DNA of 64,000 nt. It comes from Peronospora farinosa. Taxonomy: Eukaryota; Oomycota; Peronosporomycetes; Peronosporales; Peronosporaceae. Below the pieces are notes generated by a model. It made no database searches. It worked only from the letters and a program-made list of their open reading frames with translations, and had not been told where the DNA came from. Made by a program: the position numbers and the translations under genes. Location of the stretch: assembly GCA_947646735.1 (NCBI GenBank), contig CANTFK010000096.1:21416-85415 (forward strand). The letters are read 5' to 3'. Positions 19,615-29,736 of this stretch are shown here, in pieces; the stretch's first letter is position 1, and each line of letters starts with the position of its first letter.

Positions 19615-20682
19615 TGGATTGGGGTGATTTTCCTCACCTCTCCCAACATCATAGGGAGGTGGCAGAGCACTTGGTGCAGGGACTTGGTGAACAAGCCCTG
19701 GCCAATCTCTTAAAGTGTCCTCCTGGCAACATGTTGCTCAATTGAAGCAATTCGAGGCGTTTGTGCTCGGACAGTGTAGAAATGCGTCCGAGGCAAACAG
19801 CCAAGCCACGGCCGAGTCCATCAATAAGACTCAGGATGAGCTTTTGCGTGAGCAAGCTCGGAACGAGGTGCTCAACAGAACTGTTGAGACGCTCTCGGCC
19901 CGGACTAACCAGCCAAGGCCCTTTCGGATGGACCCTCCGAAGTTTGATGGGACTGCCCCGCATACGATTTTCCACTGAATTTTTGCAGTGAAGAAATGCG
20001 GTATAGCGCAGTTCATCGAAGACGACACCACGATGGTGTCGTATGCCATGTCGAATCTGCGTGGCAAAGCGTCAGAGTGAGCTCACTCTGCGCTTATGGC
20101 AAACGCCGATGCGTTTTAATTATGGGCGATCTTTGAGTCAAAGATTCATGCAATGTACCAGCCGCCTAACAATGAAGTGCTACTTCAGGCGCGCTTCTTT
20201 GGAGCACGACAGGCGAAACGATCCCTGCAAAATTATGTGCAGGAGATGCGTTCGCTGTCTGCGCCCATTGATGTGGGTCCGATACCGGACCACATAAAGG
20301 CGCCTACGTTCATTAACGGAATACTGCACGGCCTATCGCTCAGGTCCTTTTGAGAAAGGTGTTAAAGTCGATGGAAGATGCAATTGAAATTGCCATGGTT
20401 GAGGAGCAATCCTACAACAGTTCCTTGAGGACAGCTTCCTATATGCCGTCAGCCGCAAAGTCGGGTGCCACTCCTATGGAGTTAGGCAATGCAGACGTGG
20501 TATGCTACAAGTGCGGCAATCTCGGCCATATGATGGCTCGCTGCTATGCCAAACTTGCTGCTGGTGCTAAGGCAACCAGCAAAAAGTCCCCCAACCCGAA
20601 GGGATGTGAGAAGAATCAGCGTGCACGAAGCACGGGTTCAGCACCTTCCCAAGATCGGTCGAGAAATGTGGGAGCGCAGTAG
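19615..20682 (+). pseudogene. Gag of the Gypsy-2 relic
   Basis: Gag homology runs across three frames. It begins MDWGDFPHLSQHH near 19,615. A frame change near 19,720 enters a helical segment with PKFDGTAPH, and the capsid part (MYQPPNNEVLLQARFFGA, about 20,153-20,215) follows. The last open piece (20350-20682) holds a zinc knuckle, CYKCGNLGHMMARC, near 20,500-20,545 and a basic tail. In-frame stops interrupt the capsid, two of them TGA where tryptophan would fit (after TIFH and after GKASE). The protein cannot be made as is. Confidence 0.8.
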
Positions 20683-20732
20683 GGGCGGGATGCTCTACTG
20701 TCGCGGACTCTTAAGCTACCCCTAAGATCAGA

Positions 20733-23700
20733 GTGATCGAAAAAATGGGTATTATAGTCCCTGAGGTTCCAAAAAGTCGGACCTCAACCCTTTTGGTCTA
20801 TAGCGCTCGAGTACGAGGCTATGACCAAGTGATGATCCTTCTCGTGGATTCGGGTGCATCACAAAACTTTGTGAAACTCGCGGCTCTAAAAAAGAGACCG
20901 GCGAGTTATGAGTCGCTTTGCCAGGATGGCAAGCGAGAAGAGGCGATCGTTCGTTTAGCGAACGATGCGCTCGTCAAATCGGAGAGAGTTTACGTTGAAC
21001 TCGCCTTCAGTTTCAATGACTTCTCTTGTAAAGAGAAGTTCACAGTGCTAGGTATGGAGAGTCCGTATGACCTCATCCTAGGCATGCCTTGGTTGGCTAA
21101 ACACCAACCATGGATATACTGGCGTACACTCACAGTCGCTAGCTCTACGCAAGACACCAGAAAGGATGTGCTCTTGCGAGAGGCTTATGCGATTGATGAT
21201 GTGTCCAACACAGTCGAGGGTGCGACGACGGTATGTCAATCGACACCAGGAACTACCCAGCTCGAAAGGAGTAGTGTAGTTGGAAGTGCACTGGCGGAAA
21301 GCCAGGTGACACATATTCCTACCCAGGTCGAAAAGACTGGTGTGGTAAATGGGGCGATGACAGGTAGTCATGCATCCAATGGTCCTGCACAGAGCCAAGA
21401 GCCTGAGGCAGTTGATGGTGGGCTGACAGAAAGTCAAGCGCCACAACACTCCTGGTGCGGTTGGAAGGAGTGCGTTGGCTATTACAGCAACGACACCTTC
21501 TTCCAGGTCAAAGGTCGTGGTGACTCGAAGAACGAGCACCAGACGTATTAAGACGATCAAGGGCACGTCGAAACGAGTGACCCTTGGATCAGTCTCGGTC
21601 CAAGAGGACGGACCTACGAACGAGTTGTTCGAGGTCGTCGAAGACAAAATGCCGGAGGCATCCTCAGTTGAGATGCTTCAACTTGTCTTGTCATCTGCCG
21701 AGGAGATAGCAGATCTCACGGAGATGACGTGGGATATGTCCTGTCCGAACTAAAGGAAGGAAAGATCCACGAGATAGTCGCACCAGTTCCAGAAGAGAAC
21801 GTGGTGGACTGTTACTATTCATCCACAATGGATGAGAGCGTCTTGGATACCGACAAAAAGAAACGGTTCGCTGCTCAAGGCTGGGATGCCTTGAAGGACA
21901 GTCCGTTCTATGATGTTCTGTGGAAACACCGTGATGTGTTTCCAGCAGAAGTGCCGAGCCGCCTACCGGCCGATAGGGGCATCAGGCACGAAATTGTCCT
22001 GGAATCTGGCACCAAGTATTGTGCGACCAGACAATGGCCGTTGCTGAAGGAACAAGTCGATTACATCGATGAGTTCTTCGGTAAGCGAGCTAAGGCGGGA
22101 CATGTACGTGAGAGCAAGTCGCCTCAGTGCAGCCCGACCTTCTGTGTGCGTAAAGCAACAGGCGGATGGAGCGTGGTTCATGCTTACAATAAGCTGAGCA
22201 CGGCCACCATTCCAGCTCAAACGCCGATTCCGCGGAAAGATGTCTTGTTGAATTCCATGGGAAATTCAACTATCTTTTCCGCGTTGGATCTGAAGGATGG
22301 ATTTATCAGGTTCTCATGAGAGATAATGATGTAGACAAAACGGCAGTAAGCACCTCAAGCGGTATGCTGTGGTAGTGGCTTGTGATGCCATAAGGGTTGA
22401 AAAATGCTCCAGCAACATTCAACCGAGTGGTGGATCACGTGATGCGTCAGCACCGTGTCTACGCGCACCATTACTTTGACGATGTATTCGTGCATAGTAG
22501 GGCGGAGGACGATCTGAGCGCAATAGAGTCGCACAATCATCGTTTAGACGCTGTGTTGCAGACTCTAGGTGACTCCCAATAAATAAACGTTATACGTTAA
22601 CTTTCAAAAGTGCGTCATAGGGGTCCCCGATATTCCTGTGCTGGGCTGCATCGTAGGTACACATGGTGTACGAGCAGACACAGAAAAGGTAAAGGCTATC
22701 AAGGAATGGCCAGTCCCACGACACGTGAAGGATCTGTGCCAATTCCTTGGGCTCTCTAATTACTCGCATAAGTACAGCAAGAATTATGCGGAGCAGACTA
22801 AGCCATTGTCTGACCTTTTAAAAAAGGATACAGAATGAACTTGGTCAAAGGAGCAAGAAGATGCGCTCACTTCAGTGAAGCAATCTCTTGTAGAGGCATC
22901 GGTCTTGGCATTGCCAGACGCGGATAAGCCCTTTAGCGTCGTCTGCGATGCAAGCAATGTTGCAATCGGCAGCGCGCTCATGCAGAAGAATGACAATGGC
23001 ATTGACCGTGTCATTTCGTATCAGTCTCGGCTTTTGAAAGCCGCAGAGCTGAAATACTCTGCGCATGACAAGGAGCTACTTTCAATTAAGTATGCCCTTG
23101 TGAAGTTTCGGGTGCACCTCTTGAACACCGAACCTTTTGTGGTTTATGCGGATCACGCATCACTGCGGACCGCTATAAATTCACCGCACCTCTCGCCTAG
23201 GATGGCGAGATGGCTAACATTCTTCTCTGAATTTAATTTCAAAGTTGAATATACGCCAGGTAAGTCGAATGTCTTGGCTGACGCGTTATCGCGCAGATCA
23301 GACTTCGAGGCAAGACACCAGGATAGTGTGTCTCGTGCGAAAGCACAAGTTGAGTCGTCAACATTGGCAGCCATGAAGTCCTACCATGTGACGAGCTCAA
23401 TGGCCTCCGATATAAAGTAGTGTTACAGTCAGGACGAACATTGTCGCCTGCTGTTGGATCATTTTGGTGGGCGGAAGGTTACCCTTCCGTCGCACCTCAA
23501 AGCGAAGCTTAATCGCTTTAGTTACAGTGATGGCCTCTTATGGCATCAACTGTCACCTTGTGATCCCTTGAGAATCTATGTCCCTCATGATGCTGATGAT
23601 ACTTCAAGAGTGTCATGATGCGCCATCTAGTGGGCATCTGGGCCGTGAAAAGACATTCTTACGAGTGTCAGAGAATTTTTGGTGACCCCACCTATATTGA

Positions 23701-23910
23701 TGGGTGGCAAACTATATTCGATCTTGCGAAAAGTGTCAGCGAATTAAGCCTGCACCTTTTAGCAGTTCGACATTGAATACACTGCCGATTCCAACTGATT
23801 GTTGGAAGTCGGTCAGTTTGGACTTCATGTTTGGCTTACCTCCTGACCATAAAGGCAGGACGGGGCTCGTCGTCTTTGTAGACAGACTGAGCAAGATGGT
23901 GCATTTGGCA
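20733..23910 (+). pseudogene. Pol of the Gypsy-2 relic, part before the LTR insertion
   Basis: The aspartic protease is in an open 272-codon piece (20733-21551, active-site VDSGAS). Reverse transcriptase follows in several frames (21729-22319 with FSALDLKDGF; 22397-22582 with the catalytic YFDD; 22638-22838). RNase H is in 22875-23420 (FSVVCDAS, ALSRR at its end). The start of integrase (23704-23910) has an HLAP end where the solo LTR-B interrupts it. Frameshifts near 21,550, 22,320 and 22,590, plus several stop codons, break the chain. It is an inactive Ty3/Gypsy pol, without a second RNase H, and unrelated in detail to the Chronos-like element. Confidence 0.85.
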
Positions 23911-24620
23911 CCATTGTGGTGGAGTGGGATTCGCAAGATTGCTGATGCGATCCCAACTCTCCACTGGCGCCCGGACGACCGACTAACGGAGGGGGTACCC
24001 CGATTCCGTGTGTATAGCCTTCCTCACCTTGTGTACCCGTCGGTAGGGCGGGTTGCTCTCTTCTCGGTAGACTTGAGTCGATGTTGAACTTGATTGTGTT
24101 AGGGATAGGTGGGGGGCGATCGCGTGGAATTCCTCACACGATCGCAGTTGTTCTTGGGGTGCTCTGTTTGAGTCGCCCTGATCTCCCTTGAGATCGCCTT
24201 GTCCAAAAATGTAGATACTTGATCCGCTTGCCTTCTGACCACTTGAGCCGTCTCGCGATCTTGTATCTGGACTTCTTAGTCCTCTGCGTCCAATCGCAGC
24301 TTGATTTGTTTTGTTGAGAATTCTTGCAATCCCTGGCCAAACAATCCAGGGATATGACTTGCGTAGTAGGTAGACTTCCTTGAGACGTCGGGAGGCCAAA
24401 GAATCCAGCCCGGAAGAGAAGTCGACACGTGTACGTAGAAGCAAATTGAACTCTGTTAATGTTAACCAATCAAATACCAAAACCTATGATCTTGACTATC
24501 TGTAGCTCAGGATCTGTTGCCACGTATCGCCCTTTCGGAAAAAAATCAGATCTCGGAATGTGGTCCACTCCAATATAGCCGCGATCTGGATCGCTACCTC
24601 ACTCGGATATAATACCATTT

Positions 24621-24745
24621 TAGTACCAGATCGCGGTACTAAATAATTAGTACCAGATCGCGGTACTAAATAATTAGTACCAGATCGCGGTACTAAATAA
24701 TTAATACCAGATCGCGGTACTAAATAATTAATATCGGATCGCGAT
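24621..24745. repeat. 27-bp tandem repeats with internal dyads in LTR-B
   Basis: Four near-perfect 27-bp units starting 24621, 24648, 24675 and 24702, plus a partial fifth, repeat tagtaccagatcgcggtact followed by aaataat. Each unit contains the inverted pair AGTACC/GGTACT separated by seven bases (the fourth reads ATACC). Such arrays of dyads can be protein-binding sites in an LTR promoter; that role is inferred. Confidence 0.85.
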
Positions 24746-25052
24746 CCGCCGGATCACGACTTGTCTTCTTCACCGTTTCTCAGGTCATGTGAGATAGTTC
24801 ATCAATGTGACATTTCATATCCACCATTCCAGTCCTCCATAGCGACGTGATCCACACCAGACCGTCCTCCACATGCTTGGATGTACCCATCTTCCTCCTT
24901 AGCGACCGCGTTCACGCGGATCGCCATCGGAAATACTGGAGATCGCAATAGCGTAGTTTCTAGGCCATATTTTTTTTGACCCCACATAGAAGTGCAAACT
25001 ACTCCATTCACTGTTTTCCATCCTATTTGACATCGTCTTGAAACCTTTCTGC

Positions 25053-25108
25053 GAGATCGCGACTCATCAATATTGGCCACGAGATCGCGACTCATTAATA
25101 TTGGCCAT
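25053..25108. repeat. 28-bp direct repeat in LTR-B
   Basis: Two adjacent copies of a 28-bp unit begin gagatcgcgactcat and end atattggcca (25053-25080 and 25081-25108). They differ at two positions. They lie close to the outer end of the LTR. Confidence 0.85.
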
Positions 25109-25174
25109 TTCGGACTTAACCGAAAATATGCGATCACACTTGGCGAAATTCACTCTTTCACTTCGCCACACCAT

Positions 25175-26005
25175 GTAGCACCAAGATCTCAGGAAAAGAG
25201 GCTACCCTCTTGTTTCTGGATCATGTGTACCGACTACACGGGATGCCCGAGTCCATAGTATCGGACCGGGATCCGCGTTTTACGTCAGGTCGACATGTGT
25301 TTGAGTTGATAGGTAACAAGCTCCACATGTCAACCGCTGATCATCCCCAGACCGATGACCAAACGGAACGAGCCAATCGAGTCGTGGAGGATGTATTGCG
25401 CAATGTAGCGCCTCCTAAATAATGGAGCAAGCACTTGCCATTCGTAAGGCTCGCTATTAGTGACAGTGCTCACGCCAGTACGGGTGAAACACCGTTTTAC
25501 ATAAAAGGACTGAGCCATCCTCGGACGCCAGTCTCGTTTGTGCGCAGCCCGAGTCTTCGCGGGGGAGGGGCCCTCACTTCGCTCGGTGTGAATGCCAAAG
25601 AGGGTCAAAATTGCCCTAGTGACACTGCTAATTTAGCAGTGGTCGCAACACCTATAGGTGTCAATGAGGAGGCACGGCAAGAAATGCCTGTGATCCTTGA
25701 CGATGACACTATCGTGTTATCAACAGCGTCGACCCATGACCGACCTCTTGGAGGTTTCATAGGCGAGCTGGATGCTAAAAGCGTGAGTGGAGCTCAGCGC
25801 TTCATGGATAAGCGATTAGCCATTACACGTAAAGTCCGTGACGCAATGACAAGCGCACAGGAAAAGCAAAAACAATATGCGGACTAACATGGTCGCAAAA
25901 ACAATGAACACTTTAGTGTGGGGGACAAAGTGCTATTGAGTACTGCTACCCTACCTAAAAATGCAATTTCTGTACTACCTGGCGGTATTACTGCACCACC
26001 GAGGT
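25175..26005 (+). pseudogene. Pol of the Gypsy-2 relic, part after the LTR insertion
   Basis: The integrase core continues here: GMPESIVSDRDPRFTSG at about 25,240-25,290, then a HPQTDDQTERANR segment holding the catalytic glutamate near 25,365. A stop occurs near 25,421. The C-terminal integrase part follows (25435-25887), and a GDKVLLST segment lies near 25,925. Homology ends at about 26,005 in the middle of the C-terminal domain, and no 3' LTR follows, so the right end of the element is deleted up to the promoter region of the next gene. Confidence 0.8.
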
Positions 26006-26407
26006 AAGGTTTTCTCTGACAACTGACATGATCGTTTTGTTTGCTTTTACTAGAGGCACATCAAGTAGGTCAGCATTAAAATTGTGCTATTTAATGAGTA
26101 TTGGCACCGCATGTCAATGGCTAATCTCCCATCGCAGCAGGAATAGCCCCTCAGTCTCACTAGCACTAACGTCCATGGTCTACCAAAGTGTATATAACTA
26201 CAGTTTGACAAAGACCAGTATATTTGTGTGGGATTCGCCGATTCGCGACTGGATTCGGTGGAATCTATTTTCCATGCAGAGTTTTGACTCAGCGAGTACG
26301 CGATGAATTTTGTGATCAAGTCACAAATTGAGACAAGTTTTGTCCTCATTCTTCACATTTCAAATGAATTTGAGTACTCATTTGTTATCATTGGTACTAA
26401 AGGACTT
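26006..26407 (+). promoter_or_regulatory. Upstream region of the FtsH-like gene
   Basis: About 400 bp lie between the truncated Gypsy relic and the first likely ATG of the next gene. The reading frame of exon 1 is open back to an alternative ATG at 26303. I see no certain promoter element. Confidence 0.3.
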
Positions 26408-27865
26408 ATGATGCGGGTGCCAAGTGCGCGGCGCTTCATTACAGCGCTATGTATGCTCATGCTTGTAGCTAAAGGCTCTCAAAAGCTTCGTATATTCGTC
26501 GTGTCTATCGTGACGCGATTAAACAAACTAAAAGCAGCTGGAACGACGGCGAATAAGCCGTCCTGGAGACTATTTAGCGTTTTTTTAAGCGATTTAAGTA
26601 CCCATCGCGTCGGGAAAGTGCTTCTGGCGGACAACCACTGCATCGTTGAGGCCAAAAATGGCATCGAGACGTACAAGTAAGTAAGACCTTATAATGCAGT
26701 AGTTATTGACATCGATCGAGATGTGGACGATATCATATTTGAGATTCTGTGTATCTATTTGACAATCTATAATGTATTTTGTATATGTAGGGTACTCTTG
26801 CCACCACAGACAAAAAATACTTATCTTATAGATGTACTCGCTCGATCTGGAGTAGATTTTGGTTCCGTAACGCCATCGGTTACTAGTAGATTGGTGCCAT
26901 TGGCGTTGACATTGGTGCCATTTTTGTACTTGGGGCTTACCTACAAAATGTTGCGTAGGATGTTCGGCACAGATGTTGGAGCTATAGGTAAAGATGGCAC
27001 CAAGAAAGTGCGCAAGAAGCAACAGATCGAAACCATTTCATTTGACAATGTGGCAGGAATTGATGGAGCCAGGAAGGAACTGGAGGAAGTTGTCGATTTC
27101 TTGAGGAACCCAGCTCGATACCAGGCTATTGGAGCTAAAGTTCCGAAGGGTGTGCTATTATGTGGCCCGTCAGGGACGGGTAAAACACTGTTGGCCAGAG
27201 CTGTAGCTTCTGAATCGGGTGTAGCGTTCTTGTTTTGCTCAGCCTCGGATTTTGTAGAGATGCTGGTGGGAAGAGGAGCTGCTCGAGTGCGAAACCTCTT
27301 TACTCAGGCTTCGGAGTATCCGCAGTGTATCATCTTTATCGACGAAATTGATGCGCTGGCTAAAGCCCGTGGGGGTCTTAATTCAAACGATGAACGTGAG
27401 CAGACACTGAATCAGTTGTTAACGGAGATGGATGGATTCGAAGGAAATGCCAACGGAGTTATCGTGATTGCTGCTACGAATCGACCTGAGGTGCTCGATC
27501 CGGCATTGTGTCGTCCTGGTCGCTTTGACCGCCATGTGTACGTCGGATTACCTGACACCAAAGGTCGTGAGGCAATTCTAGAGGTGCACTGTCGCAACGT
27601 GCGTCTTGACAGCGAAATAAACCTGTCTGTTATCGCGAAGAAATGCGGTCAGCTTGGTCAGCGCTCAGGAGCTCAATTGGCAAGCCTCGTCAATGAGGCT
27701 GCGTTGATGGCCGTGCGGCACGGCAAAACCAGCATCAAGCTCACACACTTTGAGCTCGCGATGAATCGCGCTTTCGAGTCACAGAGGCGCAGCATCGCTG
27801 GATCATCTTTCGAGTTCATGACGGAAGAAAGTGAAGCCATGACGCATGCTACAGGACGTGCTTAA
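26408..27865 (+). CDS. FtsH-like AAA+ ATPase lacking the M41 protease
   Basis: Predicted exons are 26408-26676 and 26791-27865 (donor GTAAGTAAG, acceptor TATGTAG, intron 114 bp), giving 447 residues; the ATGs at 26303 or 26411 are alternatives. An FtsH-type N-terminal extracellular domain spans the junction, followed by a membrane segment ([16 protein letters not shown]). The AAA domain is complete: Walker A GPSGTGKT, Walker B IIFIDEID, pore loop FVEMLVG, and second region of homology with [11 protein letters not shown] and RPGRFDR. FtsH normally goes on into a zinc protease with HEAGH. Here the aligned residues read HATGR and a stop follows two codons later. The product can be an ATPase or assembly factor of a mitochondrial-type FtsH complex but cannot cut proteins. 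It could also be a truncated gene. Confidence 0.8.
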
Positions 27866-28900
27866 AAAAACTTGTGCTAGGTCTTGGATATTGAAATTTA
27901 CAGATAGTATACACTTCATCCGTAGATGCAGCTGCAGTTGCGTGTTCTTGGAACTCGTAGCGCAATTATAATTTAGCTCGCTGCACGTACTCTTACTTGT
28001 TTGCAAGGTGTTATTATAAAGACGTGTAAGGATGACCTTTTGTAGACCAAGGTGCTCTCATCATTTGAGGAATAGACCAGAAGTGGATATGCGAGGTCAC
28101 AAAGAAATATAGTAGGGAACGACAAGGTGGATTCGAATTAGACGTACGTACCAAGAAGTTTGTACATTAAGAGCTGTGCCTTCCTTCTACTTACATTTTG
28201 TGCACGATTCGTTTGCACGATCCACAATCCCAATGATGTAAGAGCCCAAGCTACGCCGACAGAATTGACAAGCTCGCAGAAGATAATCACTTCCCACTAT
28301 GAGCTCAGCATGCGATTTCGCTCGAAAGGGTCAGCTTGGATCGGCAGATTTCAGTTTGAGCTCTCTCTTTCAGCTTTGCTTTCTTGCATATGGCCCGATT
28401 GAGGCCCAAGCCCAAGAGAGACGATTCTTGCGTCGAGCTCCGAACAGAAGCCATTACTTTGCGATCTCTTTGGAACCGCGCGGGACACTTCAAGGAAATG
28501 TGGTGTTTGATCTGGTTACGAAGACATAACGTAGCTTTAGGCTTACGACTGTAAGCGAAGGACGCAGCGCTTCAGACCGCTAAGATCGTTGCTGTAAATG
28601 CGATGAGTGTGCTGTTGGCAATTAGCGTCAAAAAGCGCGGGAAGCATTACGACTTCATGCTTAACAGAATGTATTGCAACATGAAATAATGAGTGTGCAA
28701 GGCGTTCCTCTAAACATATAAAAACATCTTGCCGTTTGTAGGAAGCAGAAATACTCAAAGAGCGCGTAAACGGCATCAAGAATTATAATCTGCATGAAGG
28801 ACTTTCCTCCCACACACTAAATGCGACTTGAATGTTGGGCCAGAATGAACAAAGTTATATTCAAACGGATAGGAATGAAGAGTCTACATGGCTTATAGTT
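27866..28900. other. Intergenic region, no supported gene
   Basis: This stretch is AT-rich with scattered short frames. A hydrophobic frame from 28160 has no ATG at its open end and shifts frame near 28,300, so I do not call it. Nothing else is supported. Confidence 0.3.
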
Positions 28901-29420
28901 TGCAAGCTAAGCTGGTGTCAGTTGCTTTGTGAGGGTGACTGCGGATAATCAATCACAATTTGTCTTAGCAAATCAGAATGGTCGCTTAATACGCTGGACA
29001 AGGTGACAATAAGAGAAGAGTCGGTCAATCGAAGCCGTATTTCGTAGTCTGTGTTCTAGCTAGCTGTTAGCCAATCCATGGGTCCATATTTCGTAATGAC
29101 TACGTAAACCGCACGGCCAAACAAATGGTCAAGGTAATTATTACGCTCAAGAAATACTGTTTTGAAAAGGATCTTCAATTGTCTCAGCATATGATCCCGA
29201 CTGAACGAGCAACTTCATCGTCAACAAAGACATGTCGACGCAAAAGCTCATTCACATAAGCCTCTTCGTATGCTTGCATAAGTTTTAACTGAAAGATTGA
29301 TTGACGAAGACATCAGACATCGGCTTCTCTCAAAACAGCAGATGCTGTCTGGTCATTTACGGGATGATGCGAAAACCCCAGCGTGTCGTCATATACACGT
29401 TGTCATGAACCTCAGTTACA
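28901..29420 (-). pseudogene. Remnant of a protein-coding gene of unknown family
   Basis: Three consecutive minus-strand stretches read like real protein but are separated by stops or frame changes. They are about 29,195-29,300 (AYEEAYVNELLRRHVFVDDE), about 29,053-29,165 (RAVYVVITKYGPMDWLTAS) and about 28,915-29,045 (LIVTLSSVLSDHSDLLRQIV). They might be exons of an intact gene with unusual introns, but I could not join them with good splice sites. I do not recognise the family. Confidence 0.3.
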
Positions 29421-29736
29421 TTGAATAGTTTACAGTCTCGTCGTCCAGCCCAAAAACAGCAGCTACACTTGCCTAGATTAAGTACTTAGACTTCGCATCT
29501 GAATGTGATACCACAATATCCGAGTTTTTCAAGGACCTAGTGTTAAATGGTAAAACTGCTAGAATACTTCAAGGATTCGCTTTTCGTGCTTTATATCCCT
29601 CATGTCATCATCTTAGTGCATATACTGCCTATAGTTCCGATGGGAAGTAACACGCAGGCTTCTCTTAGCAAGAGACCGAGGTCCATTCACTTTACAACTT
29701 CCATCGTGACAAACAAGCGTCTCCAACCTACCCGAT
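29421..29736 (+). promoter_or_regulatory. Upstream region of the secreted hydrolase gene
   Basis: About 300 bp precede the ATG of the hydrolase. A plus-strand frame from 29547 overlaps the gene start in another frame and is not supported. I recognise no specific element. Confidence 0.25.

Larger units (their letters stand above)
23915..25170 (-). mobile_element. Solo LTR-B inserted in the Gypsy-2 integrase
   Basis: This 1,256-bp unit starts TGTGGTGGAG and ends CTTCGCCACA on the plus strand. CCAT is duplicated at 23911-23914 and 25171-25174. The integrase frame breaks off on the left and resumes on the right, so this is a clean insertion. It carries no primer-binding site, gag or pol, so it is a solo LTR (or a small non-autonomous unit). 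The orientation is inferred from LTR-A, whose blocks (gtgtacccgtcgg, gggggtaccccga) lie near the same end. It is rich in GATCGCG motifs and holds two tandem arrays. Confidence 0.85.

Noticed and set aside
28160..28529. Hydrophobic N-terminus and an RFLR string, suggesting an RXLR effector
   Set aside because: The open end has no ATG, the two parts are in different frames, and the RFLR would lie about 85 residues in without an EER motif.
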